From the NCBI RefSeq assembly GCF_000218685.1, contig NW_006763296.1, forward strand, positions 1-64,000: 64,000 nucleotides of DNA, written 5' to 3'. Of the stretch, positions 1-7,825 are shown one piece after another. Each line of letters begins with the position of its first letter. The first letter of the stretch is position 1. This DNA is from Serpula lacrymans var. lacrymans S7.9 (taxonomy: Eukaryota; Basidiomycota; Agaricomycetes; Boletales; Serpulaceae). Position numbers and translations under genes: made by a program. A model generated the notes under the pieces. That model saw nothing but the letters and a program-made list of their open reading frames with translations. It was not told where the DNA came from and did no database searches.

Positions 1-283
1 CTTAACTTAACCTAACTTAACCTTAACCTTAACCTTAACCTTAACCTTAACCTTAACCTTAACCTTAACCTTAACCTTAACCTTAACCTTAACTTAACCT
101 TAACCTTAACCTAAACCTTAACTTAACCTTTAACCTTAACCTAACCTTAACTTAACCTTAACCTTAACCTTAACCTTAACCTTAACCTTAACCTAACCTA
201 ACCTAACCTTAACCTTAACCTTAACCTTAACCTTAACTTAACCTTTAACCTTAACCTTAACTGTAACCTTAACCTTAACTGTA
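1..283. repeat. Terminal telomere-like repeat array, C-rich strand, unit CCTTAA
   Basis: About 283 bp consists almost entirely of CCTTAA units with scattered variants (CTTAA, CCTAA, CCTTTAA, and two CTGTAA near the inner edge). The G-rich complement is TTAAGG. The C-rich strand reads 5' to 3' from the window edge inward, as expected for a left chromosome end. The canonical fungal unit would give CCCTAA here, so the array is non-canonical. It joins directly to reverse transcriptase coding sequence at about 284, which is how telomere-associated PLEs are capped. It could be a true telomere or an assembly end inside a longer telomere-like block. Confidence 0.9.
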
Positions 284-2215
284 AACCGACTCGAAACATA
301 CCTACGGTCGAAGAACTATGTGGTTCTTCCTACCGATAAGAACCTTGGAATATCGGTATGCGAGAGAGACTGGGTCGTCTCTAAAACCCAGGAGTTGTTA
401 GACAATGCTCTGAACTACCGCCGGATATCGGTAGAAGAGAGAAAAGTCATCCTCCTCCAGACAGTGAAAGACGTGAATCAAGCCGGCATATTTGCAGCTA
501 CCTTTGGTATCGGCGGTTCACAGTTACCCGATTTTCTGGTATCTAAATGTCCTATCATGAAAGAAGGCGGCGAAGATTTCGAAACAGAGCCAGCTGTGCC
601 GGTGTTCTATGGTATCCCAAAGATCCATAAAACTCCCACTAAAATGCGGCCAATTGTTCCATGTCACTCTTGTCCTCAAGCGCCCCTTGGTAAATATCTT
701 TCCAAATGTCTGAAGCCAATGTTAAAAACGCATCCTTACATCCTTAAAGGGAGCAAGGAATTAGCATTGAGACTATCAAAAGTTACGTTATCTCGCTATA
801 AAAAGTGCTGGATTGTGTCCGGTGACATAGTTGCCTACTACCCGTCTATACCACTACAGCCGTGCATAGATCTTATGATCCGTATGTGGAGAACGGCCAA
901 TCCCAATGCGACACCTGGCGAGCGCAATTTGTTCTTACGGGCTTTAAGACTTGCGAACGTACACCTTCTCTGTGACTTTAATGGACGTACATACGAACAG
1001 CTTCAGGGACTTGCTATGGGAGTTGCGTCTTCCCCAGATATAGCTAACCTGTATGGCGCCTACTATGAAGAGCAATGCCTTCCAGATGACCGCATTGCCT
1101 TCTACTGTAGGTACATCGATGACGTTCTGGCCCTCGTTTACGCTGATTCTGCGGAAGAAGCTTTGACGATCGCGGGCCGTATTAAAATTAAAGATGTCAC
1201 AATAGAGTGGGAAGCTTCGGAATACAATACGGCATTCCTTGATATGACGGTATACATCGACCCGATCACCAGATCGGTCCAGCATATGCCATACCAGAAA
1301 AAGCTTAACCACCGTGAACGACTTCCATGGCTATCTCACCATCCGAAAGATATCAAGAAGGGTACCTTTATCGGAGAGATGTCACGCCTCGCGGTTCTAT
1401 CTAGTCTTCCAGAACACTATGTAGATGCCATTAGGGGCCTTAAGGGCCTCTATATGGGCCGCGGTTATCCTGAGCGCGTGTTGGATGCTTGGGTAAAAGA
1501 CAACCTAAGAACACGATGGGAAAATAGACTAGTGACTAAAGAACTAACACGAGACGTGTTTGTCTTGAAAACCGAGTTTAATCCTGCTTGGAGTCGTTTT
1601 AACGTCACTGAACTTGGTAGTATTATCACAACCACCTGGCTGGAACACGTGAATTTAATTCACGCCCAGCACACTACTGCGAAAGCTAGATCTGATGCAC
1701 ACCAGGCCTGGCTGAACGCCCGTGGTCTGGTCGAGGATCAGTTCATCGAAGCAGTAGATCGCGTAATTGCCGTACCCAGGCGTCGGCGGGCATCTGATGC
1801 CGCTGCGGTGGGAGCTATGGCCCCCGCATTACGTGGAGCCGAACGCGTTATTGATGACGCTGACGGGAACCAAGATGCCCCTGATGAGGGATTATTGGTG
1901 GAAGATCCCTATATGGCGCCCCAACGCTATGTAAACTACCCCCGGCTTGGTCCTAGTACTAGGCCGGTCGATTGGACCTTCTTTGATCCGACCCAACGCC
2001 TACCCGGCAGCCGAGCTATCGGTGGAAGGGTCTTTGATGTCAAAGTAGCTGGTCTTTGTGATAGACGCTTTATGGTATCACGTAAACGTACGAAGAATGT
2101 CTTCGACATCGTGTCCGTATGGCGAAAAGCGGTCCTGGCTACCTCGAACCATATGCCTGAAGATGAGCTTATGGCTGTCATTGACGCTATGGATCACATG
2201 GTCGATGAGTTTTGA
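284..2215 (+). CDS. PLE reverse transcriptase, EN-minus, N-terminus lost to telomere truncation
   Basis: The frame is open from the telomere junction to the TGA at 2213-2215. The first usable start-like codon is a GTG at 320, but homologous PLE proteins extend further upstream, so the true N-terminus is missing. Counting from 320, PLE RT landmarks appear in order: LPTDKN at 3-8, YGIPKIHK at 97-104, motif A SGDIVAYYPSIP with Asp 169, motif B QGLAMGVASSPD from 229, catalytic YIDD at 265-268, then the PLE thumb signature LSHHPKDIKKG. All catalytic residues are present. About 200 C-terminal residues beyond the RT include a basic RRRR patch but no GIY-YIG endonuclease motif, which fits the telomere-priming EN-minus clade. 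There are no stops or frameshifts. Confidence 0.9.
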   Translation, partial: NRLETYLRSKNYVVLPTDKNLGISVCERDWVVSKTQELLDNALNYRRISVEERKVILLQTVKDVNQAGIFAATFGIGGSQLPDFLVSKCPIMKEGGEDFETEPAVPVFYGIPKIHKTPTKMRPIVPCHSCPQAPLGKYLSKCLKPMLKTHPYILKGSKELALRLSKVTLSRYKKCWIVSGDIVAYYPSIPLQPCIDLMIRMWRTANPNATPGERNLFLRALRLANVHLLCDFNGRTYEQLQGLAMGVASSPDIANLYGAYYEEQCLPDDRIAFYCRYIDDVLALVYADSAEEALTIAGRIKIKDVTIEWEASEYNTAFLDMTVYIDPITRSVQHMPYQKKLNHRERLPWLSHHPKDIKKGTFIGEMSRLAVLSSLPEHYVDAIRGLKGLYMGRGYPERVLDAWVKDNLRTRWENRLVTKELTRDVFVLKTEFNPAWSRFNVTELGSIITTTWLEHVNLIHAQHTTAKARSDAHQAWLNARGLVEDQFIEAVDRVIAVPRRRRASDAAAVGAMAPALRGAERVIDDADGNQDAPDEGLLVEDPYMAPQRYVNYPRLGPSTRPVDWTFFDPTQRLPGSRAIGGRVFDVKVAGLCDRRFMVSRKRTKNVFDIVSVWRKAVLATSNHMPEDELMAVIDAMDHMVDEF

Positions 2216-2283
2216 GTGTTACGAGATTCAGAGCAATTATGCTGCTCAATGCTCTTTCAAGGGAGCAAACCCCTATCTCTAAC

Positions 2284-2341
2284 GTTACCCTAACTCTAAC
2301 CCTAACCACTAGCCCTAACCCGGCCAACCCTAATCTTAACC
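2284..2341 (+). repeat. Interstitial telomere-like patch of the CCCTAA type, in the PLE 3' region
   Basis: Just downstream of the RT stop codon lie degenerate units reading CCCTAA, CTCTAA, CCCTAA, CCCTAACCC and CCCTAATCTTAACC. Unlike the chromosome end, most units here are the canonical fungal CCCTAA. Short telomere-like stretches in the 3' region are typical of EN-minus PLEs and are thought to help annealing to the telomeric G overhang. Confidence 0.75.
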
Positions 2342-3115
2342 TGTGGTACCCGTCGGGCGGCTTCGGCTGTCCACAAACGGGTGGTGCTACAAGCTTTTGC
2401 TATGTCGCCACGTCTAAACAACGTATGTTCACTCGCTATTGATAGCAGAGTTGCTTAAACACCTTGGTCGCTACGGCGCCCCTTCGGGGTCGCCTTTCGC
2501 GCCCTGTACTTTGAGGTCCTTCTGACTTCGTACTTTACTCTAACGTTAAACTTTCTTACTCTTCGGTATGGTCCGGGACCTTTCCTACCGGACCTTAATG
2601 ACGAAACAACGTCATCCCTAAGGGGGAGCCGCTGAGTCTAAACTCTATTATGGTCCGCTGACGTGATTGTCATGACACCTTTATCCGGAATTAACCGGTA
2701 TCCTCTTCGAGGGAGATAGAGCGGGTCTAGAAAGTGGTACGATTGTATTTGCGATTTGATGATTGGCTGATAAGCCCAGACGGCTTTAATGCGGCTTCAG
2801 AACACATGCCGGGCTATCTTTACCCGCGGGCCCCGAACCCTAAGCATGAATGAGTCATGTAATCACCGCTGACTCGGCAATTGGTAATCCCTTGTCTAAG
2901 TATAGCACCTACGCGAAAGAACCATGTGATGCGGCGGTCTAGATCTACCGGCCCGGTTACCCCAGTCTAAATTTCGCCCTATCTCGGCTCCCGTCTCAGC
3001 GGTTCTCGCCCAAGTAGTAAGCGAACTGGTCTTGTGATCGGTGACGCGTGTAAGTTCCGGACCTGTCCACAATAGGACTCCGTCGGAGTATGCGATTTAA
3101 AGCGCCGCTACTCCC
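2342..3115. other. Non-coding 3' region of the PLE
   Basis: There is no convincing frame. The sequence is rich in short GC-rich stem-forming motifs (for example at 2352-2366 and 2476-2492). It shares short exact blocks with the unit downstream, such as ATTGGCTGATAAGC at 2762-2775 and again at 3602-3615, and GTGGTACCC at 2343 and 3627, although the block order is not conserved. I read it as structured untranslated sequence of the element. Confidence 0.5.
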
Positions 3116-3123
3116 GCCAGTTT

Positions 3124-3133
3124 GCATATATAA
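3124..3133 (+). promoter_or_regulatory. TATA-like element preceding the first hammerhead
   Basis: CATATATAAA follows the block GCCAGTTTGC about 17 nt before the ribozyme. The second unit repeats this arrangement (GCCAGTTTGC, then TATATAAAA at 3798-3806). PLE promoters are known to sit in the repeated terminal (pLTR) region. A promoter role here is inferred only from position and conservation between the two units. Confidence 0.35.
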
Positions 3134-3139
3134 ACCTCT

Positions 3140-3213
3140 GAAGATACCACTGATGAGGAATAAAATCCGAAACTGCTCGTCTACCTCCATTGAGGGCAGT
3201 CTGGTATCTCTTC
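3140..3213 (+). ncRNA. Hammerhead ribozyme A (GUC cleavage site)
   Basis: All conserved core parts are present in the right order. Helix I 5' strand is 3142-3149. The core CTGATGA is 3150-3156. Helix II is GGA/TCC at 3157-3168. GAAA is 3169-3172. Helix III is ACTGC (3172-3176) with GCAGT (3196-3200). The cleavage triplet GUC ends at 3201, and the helix I 3' strand TGGTATCT (3202-3209) pairs perfectly with AGATACCA. Predicted self-cleavage is after 3201. PLEs of several phyla carry hammerheads in their repeated terminal regions. Activity is predicted, not shown. Two long perfectly paired helices around an invariant core make chance unlikely. Confidence 0.88.
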
Positions 3214-3216
3214 ATC

Positions 3217-3247
3217 ACGCCTCCAGCCCACCGATCTCACTCAGCCG
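3217..3247 (+). repeat. 31-nt direct repeat, copy 1
   Basis: Identical over 31 nt to 3964-3994. It starts ACGCCTCCAGCCC and lies just after the hammerhead, close to the inferred 3' end of the element. A following GATCGCCACCTT block is also shared (3263-3274 and 4022-4033). Confidence 0.85.
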
Positions 3248-3270
3248 CTTCGCGGCTTCGTTCGATCGCC

Positions 3271-3289
3271 ACCTTAACTTAACCTTAAC
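3271..3289 (+). repeat. Interstitial telomere-like patch of the CCTTAA type
   Basis: The sequence ACCTTAACTTAACCTTAAC sits directly after the inferred 3' end of the upstream element and before the truncated downstream unit. It has the same CCTTAA register as the chromosome end. It is best read as an old telomere cap on the downstream remnant, later used as the attachment site of the newer element. Confidence 0.75.
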
Positions 3290-3817
3290 TTTGCCCTCCG
3301 GACCTTTACGGTGAATAACATCATCCTGCTTACGCAGGGGGACACATGACCGAACGTTATTATTGTCCTACCCGGACATTAACGTGGGATTAACCACAAA
3401 CCCTAATCGTTATCTTATCGATTCACGGGGGATAACTGTGCTCATGGGACCTTATCATTCGTCTATGATTGGTCATTCTCACGCTGTCGTTATTACAATA
3501 GGATCTTCTTTGGAAACGTCTTTGTTCCTAAGAATAAACGTGGGCCGACTCCCACGCTGTCATCAGACCGCCTCGGCATTTGAACAACAAAGGGCGCAAT
3601 CATTGGCTGATAAGCGATGGTAACATGTGGTACCCGGCCCGGATGCGGGTCCGACAATCCGGAAACTGACGTCCTCTCCTACGGAGCAGGGGCCCGGTGG
3701 ATGGATAGGCCGGTCCGGCCCTTGTAACACATGGAACTACCTCGAGAACAACTCGAGTGCTTCACGCACTGCCGCACGGCACTGCCTGCCAGTTTGCTAT
3801 ATAAAAAGAGAAGACTC

Positions 3818-3883
3818 TGACCACTGAAGAGCATCTTGCGAAATTACCTAGCCCTCTCTCCTTAGTGGGGGGTAATTTGGTCA
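3818..3883 (+). ncRNA. Hammerhead ribozyme B (divergent, AUU cleavage site)
   Basis: Helix I 5' strand TGACCA is 3818-3823. The core CTGAAGA (a permitted CUGANGA) is 3824-3830. Helix II GCA/TGC is 3831-3839. GAAA is 3840-3843. Helix III is ATTACC (3843-3848) with GGTAAT (3871-3876). U17 is 3877, and the helix I 3' strand TGGTCA (3878-3883) pairs perfectly with the 5' strand. The cleavage triplet is AUU, allowed by the NUH rule but usually weaker than GUC. Helix sequences differ from ribozyme A while pairing is kept, which is compensatory support for the fold. Confidence 0.75.
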
Positions 3884-3947
3884 TCATCGCCTCCTCTTCT
3901 TCTCGACAGCCACCACCACCTCGCGACCTTCGGCCGCTCGGTGGCCT

Positions 3948-3965
3948 CTTAACCTTAACCTTAAC
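3948..3965 (+). repeat. Interstitial telomere-like patch of the CCTTAA type
   Basis: CTTAACCTTAACCTTAAC lies immediately before the second copy of the 31-nt repeat in the older PLE remnant. It is one of the short telomere-like stretches characteristic of the 3' regions of telomere-associated PLEs. Confidence 0.75.
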
Positions 3966-3994
3966 GCCTCCAGCCCACCGATCTCACTCAGCCG
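3964..3994 (+). repeat. 31-nt direct repeat, copy 2
   Basis: Identical to 3217-3247. Here its last 15 nt also form the left arm of a perfect inverted repeat (see 3980-4025). Confidence 0.85.
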
Positions 3995-4025
3995 TGAAGC
4001 AGCCGCTTCGCGGCTGAGTGAGATC
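3980..4025 (+). repeat. Perfect 15-bp inverted repeat (stem-loop) at the PLE 3' end
   Basis: The arms GATCTCACTCAGCCG (3980-3994) and CGGCTGAGTGAGATC (4011-4025) are exact reverse complements separated by 16 nt. The spacer region also holds a small AGCCG-CTTCG-CGGCT hairpin. In the upstream unit the long arm pairing is lost but the small hairpin remains (3243-3257). A role as a 3' RNA structure recognised by the RT is possible but not shown. Confidence 0.8.
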
Positions 4026-4033
4026 GCCACCTT

Positions 4034-4896
4034 CAACTCACACAGGATTAGTTCCAAGGCATACACATTTAAATGTGGGCAGTCAGGGGGCAGCTGGTGT
4101 ATTGCTCTTGGGCAATCAATGGGTGTATAGCGGGAGATGAATGGGCAGTCAGTGGGTGACAAGTTTTAGGCATAACAAAAATATGACTTCTTGTCTTGTC
4201 ATTTACAAACGCGCTGATATTACAAATTTTGATATACTCAAAACTGCTTATATGAAATATTATATTTTATGTGGTTTGACGTCACACTTAAACTTCCAGT
4301 CATACTGCACTGAAATTGAGAATAGCATTAGAATTAATAAATATACATTTTTTCTTCACCTGATATTAACGATTTTGTCGAAGACAAAAAAGAATACCCA
4401 AATTAGATATGTAGTTAGCAATTTTTGCGATCAGTTTTATGTATTGTTTTAAGTCTACTAAATTTCCGTCGCAATGTTTTATTTTGTGAGCGCATTTTCA
4501 TAGAGATTTTCGACAGAGAAAATGTTAGTCACTGTGATGTGTGGAAAGCCGTTTTGAGATATCTCTTGCCCTGACTTATTTAACAAGATATGCTACAATT
4601 TTCCATTGCGGCAATATCTTCCCAGATCCATCAAGTCATAAAGGTTCCTCCGCGTTTTCCTGATGCAATATCTGGTGTCGAGACTAGCATCGCAGAGCCC
4701 TACTCACTTGACTCAGCATTGTGAAGAATGAGTAGTATTCCACCGCATCACAATTTCTGACTAGCAAGTCAATACAAACTAATAAGCTATGCACAATACG
4801 TTGTACACATTGAACGATATGAAACTTGATTAGGCCTGGACGTTTGCGCTGAAAACATTTTGTTGGTACTGAACTACGGAAGGCAGTGGTGACCAC
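4034..4896. other. AT-rich subtelomeric spacer without a recognisable gene
   Basis: After a short G-rich stretch with GGGCAGTCAG repeated at 4077 and 4143, the sequence turns AT-rich. Frames here (for example 4141-4452) have low-complexity composition and match no family I know. I see no gene. Confidence 0.5.
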
Positions 4897-5650
4897 TTAC
4901 GGGAATTCACCAATGACATTGCCTGCGGGGTAGTACTCGCAAACATAGTACTGAGCAGGCTATGGCGTAGAATATGATGTGAGCTATGTTATCTTGGTGA
5001 TGCAGATACCAACTTACTCCATAGCTAGCAGCAAAAATACCGTTACAAGTTTGAACCGCGCATCCAACTTCAGAAGTGCCCTTCCACACAACTTGAGTCC
5101 AGTGAGAAGGCTGAGGGTTGCTTGGGTCGTATTGCGCTAATGAACATGCACATCAAGTTTGAGGAATAAACAATTTGAACGAAAAACGCACATGCTTCAG
5201 CGGTCCAGGCGCCGATGCCATCAGCGATGGTAAAGTTTCCAGTTCCCGCAGCAAGGTTTTCTAAAGTTATTATGAACGTTAGTGTAGTGATCGACTACCT
5301 AAACTTTGCTGTGCATACCACCGTAAGGGCCCAATGTTCCACCAGAGTGCTGAAACACGCAGCCATTAGCCCAAGTCTGAGCGGCCGTTGCCAGTGTAGC
5401 GTTCCACGTCAAATCTGAAGCACCGTGCGCCTCGCGAGCGGCATTGTGCAGATCAAGGTATTGCTGAATGTCACTGCTTGACGCATCCCGAGCCTATACG
5501 AAAAGGACGAAGGTCAATATAGCAATGGGAGTATATTTCCGCGGTGTAAATCATGTGGACGACATACTAACTGACCTTCTGTGTCGGGACAGCATTGACA
5601 GCACCGGCAACGAGAGCCAAAAGAAGGTAAGAGAAAGTGAGGCGAGCCAT
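4897..5650 (-). CDS. Secreted CAP/SCP (PR-1-like) protein
   Basis: The first exon starts at the ATG at 5648-5650 and encodes a signal peptide (MARLTFSYLLLALVAGAVNA). Later exons carry CAP landmarks in order: YLDLHNAAREAHG, LTWNATLATAAQTWANGC, FQHSGG, PYGENLA, HWTQVVWKGTSEVGCA, and VCEYYPAGNV before the stop at 4897. These are the conserved CAP1/CAP2 motifs, with cysteines placed as in yeast Pry proteins and plant PR-1. About four short introns interrupt it, one ending just before YYVCEYY. CAP proteins act outside the cell; fungal members bind sterols or lipids. It is the host gene nearest the telomere, and the frame is intact once introns are removed. Confidence 0.88.
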
Positions 5651-5782
5651 AAGGGAAAGACAGGTGGAGAATGTACTGCTCGAAGGGGCCTTGTAAAGGT
5701 GCACATCATAGGAATTAGTTGGGAGACTCACCAGGTGGAGAAAGGTAGAAATAGGTGATGAGACGCTGTGCATGGTCGAGTC

Positions 5783-5790
5783 TTATATAC
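5783..5790 (-). promoter_or_regulatory. TATA box of the CAP-protein gene
   Basis: On the minus strand the sequence reads TATATAAG about 135 bp upstream of the CAP-gene start codon, a plausible position for a TATA box with a short 5' leader. No competing start codon is needed. Confidence 0.45.
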
Positions 5791-6334
5791 ACTTTCTGGT
5801 ATCTCCCGTGATTAGTGTGCTTGTATGAGACTAACTTTCTGGGGTAGTCAGGGAGCGACGTCCGATCATCATGCAGCAATCCTGTTCACTTTGTTCCATA
5901 TGCATGTTGCCAAGGCCTTGGGAGGCGCAGCGGACCATCAGCATCTTACCGACTCTTGCATCGCGATGACCATAAGAAAGGACATCAGATCCTCAACGGC
6001 TACTCGACGGTCATGTGATCAGACGTACCTTACATACATGACAGATTTATCAAGAGTGGTGTTTCGTATAATGCGTCGTTTCATGACTGGCGTTTCAAGC
6101 TTCAAGTGTAAGCTTGATGAGAGATCGAGTGTAACAGATGAGGCATCACGGCTCCACTGTCGTATAACTTGAAGTAGAAAAGCATACTTTGCGGGCAAAT
6201 GCCGCAGTCAGCGGGGATTTCCCAGGCCTTCTTACATCATCTGGGATAACCTGGTCTAATTGTAGCGCCCAAAGTACGCAGTTGCATACTATTGCTCGTC
6301 CAGTGTGCAAGTATACCTTCCCGCTTTAATCGCT
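5791..6334. other. Divergent intergenic region between the CAP gene and BUD13
   Basis: The frame at 5825-6172 has no recognisable domain. The region probably holds both promoters. I see nothing else to support. Confidence 0.4.
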
Positions 6335-7340
6335 ATGCAAGCATACCTCGCAGAAAAATATATGTCTGGCCCCAAGGCAGACGCCATTCTCTCACGTACT
6401 GCTCCGAAGAAGAAGAAACGCAAAGTCGAAGCATCCTCGAAATCCATGTTAGTAGATGAAGATATAGCAGGCTGGGGTGAGATGAGAAAAGACGACGAGG
6501 AGGATACGACGGATGCTGTAGTGGCATCAGACAGGTCTTTCAAGAAGCGCAGAGCCGCCCCCAAAGAAGAAGGATCCGGATGGGCAACGGTGCGCGAGCC
6601 AACACCACCAATTCCCGCGGATGAGCAGCCTTTGGTGGTTGATGAATCAAAGCAATTTGTGGGTGGTCTTCTCACCTCAGATCAGCTTCGGAAAGCACTT
6701 CCGCAAACCAAAGCGAAAACTGCAGCGCTGACTCGGGAGGAAGAAGAGGCTGCGCAAGAAACTGTGTACCGAGATGCATCTGGAAGAAAAATAGATACTA
6801 AAGCTGAGCGTGCAGAAGCTGCTCGGAAGAAGAGGGAACGAGAAGAGAAGGAGGCTCAAAAAATGGAATGGGGGAAGGGATTGGTGCAGAAGGACGAGGA
6901 GGAGAAACGGAAGCTTGACCTTGAGAAAGCTCGGTCGCAACCATTTGCTCGACGTGCGGATGACCAGGAGCTAAACGAGGAGCTGAAAGCACGGGATCGT
7001 TGGAATGACCCAGCAGCAGCTTTTTTGACGGTAAAACCTCGTTCTACAAGTGCTATTTGTGATATACCTAACTGGAGCCTATTCTCAGAGTAAATCATCC
7101 AAGGGACCTCGTAAACCGCAATACTCAGGGCCTCCACCCCCACCAAATCGGTTTGGAATTCGACCTGGATACAGATGGGATGGTGTTGGTGCGTGTATAC
7201 GTCAATTCTTTTACGACTACCTGACGTACTGTCATTTTTCAGATCGTGGAAATGGTTTCGAGAAGAAGCTGTTTCAGCACCAAAACGAGAAGAAACGCAA
7301 GACTTTGGCGAGCTATGAATGGAGTGTGGACGACATGTAA
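6335..7340 (+). CDS. BUD13: Pre-mRNA-splicing factor Bud13/Cwc26
   Basis: There are three exons: 6335-7030, 7089-7188 and 7243-7340. The start gives MQAYLAEKYMSGPKADAI, the typical Bud13 N-terminus; an upstream in-frame GTG at 6305 is not needed. The long charged middle has a basic KKKKRK stretch and a Lys/Glu-rich segment. The C-terminal exons hold the family signature, PPPPPNRFGIRPGYRWDGV followed by DRGNGFEKKLF and a final ASYEWSVDDM. Bud13 is part of the RES complex (with Pml1 and Snu17) in the activated spliceosome, supporting splicing and nuclear retention of unspliced RNA. Both introns have GT-AG ends. Length is near the family norm. Confidence 0.92.
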
Positions 7341-7825
7341 TATGTGTTATTACATGCATCATGCTATTTCGGACCATAGGAGGTATCCAGTGCGGGATCA
7401 AACTCAAAACTAAACGAGGGTACGCAGGGTGTTATTGACAGGATTAGGTCTTATATCCGTCCGGTTGTGGAATCACGTCCAGCATGGTTAAAGTTCACAC
7501 CACGCATGTTATCATGGTTGACGGTAAAATCGAGGATGACTCTACTAGCCTTCGGTCGCTTGGCACTCCTCTTGCTCCCAATGTTCATATTCACAGACTC
7601 TTGTCTTCGTCACCTCCGTCCACGCAGAGACAGAATTCAAGCAAGATCGCTTATTATCCGAAAATCGTGTCAAATCTCATGTCATGTTCTAATGAATACA
7701 GCGGACATACAAACAGCTATGCGACTTATATACAATGCATACGGTCAACGCTAACTAGCCAGATTATTTTACAACATATAGTGAGCATGATCCATAAAAT
7801 AGTATCTTCACATCGTAGTCGGAAA
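7341..7825. other. Spacer between convergent BUD13 and HSP20-like genes
   Basis: The frames at 7467-7754 and 7484-7864 overlap one another and the 3' end of the next gene, and match no family I recognise. Treated as untranslated sequence. Confidence 0.4.

Larger units (their letters stand above)
284..3270 (+). mobile_element. Telomere-associated, endonuclease-less Penelope-like retroelement (younger copy, 5' truncated)
   Basis: The element consists of a PLE reverse transcriptase frame followed by about 1.05 kb of non-coding 3' sequence. That 3' region has telomere-like patches, a TATA-like stretch and a hammerhead ribozyme. Its 5' end is cut off by telomeric repeat and its 3' end points to the chromosome interior, ending in telomere-like repeat at 3271-3289. 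This matches the published description of EN-minus PLEs (Athena in rotifers, Coprina in basidiomycetes): 5' ends truncated, telomere-facing and capped by telomeric repeat, with extra telomeric stretches near the 3' end. The exact 3' boundary is inferred from the block it shares with the remnant at 3290-4033. The intact frame suggests recent arrival. Confidence 0.85.
3290..4033 (+). mobile_element. Remnant of an older PLE: 3' region only, 5' truncated
   Basis: This unit has no RT frame but keeps the 3' landmarks of the upstream element: the GCCAGTTTGC-TATA block, a second hammerhead, a CCTTAA patch, the 31-nt repeat, a hairpin, and the terminal GATCGCCACCTT. The upstream unit ends in telomere-like repeat after that block, whereas this one continues into unrelated sequence at 4034, probably the original subtelomere. 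An alternative is that both units are paired pLTRs of a single element. Confidence 0.65.

Noticed and set aside
944..1312. Minus-strand frame inside the RT gene
   Set aside because: A shadow of the RT frame; its translation matches nothing and the plus-strand frame holds all RT motifs.
284..2215. RT as a telomerase reverse transcriptase
   Set aside because: YGIPKIHK, SHHPKDIKKG and the absence of TERT-specific T motif and TEN domain place it with Penelope-like elements.
2762..2775. CTGATAAG in this block as a third hammerhead core
   Set aside because: It reads CUGAUAA rather than CUGANGA, and no matching GAAA with paired helices follows.
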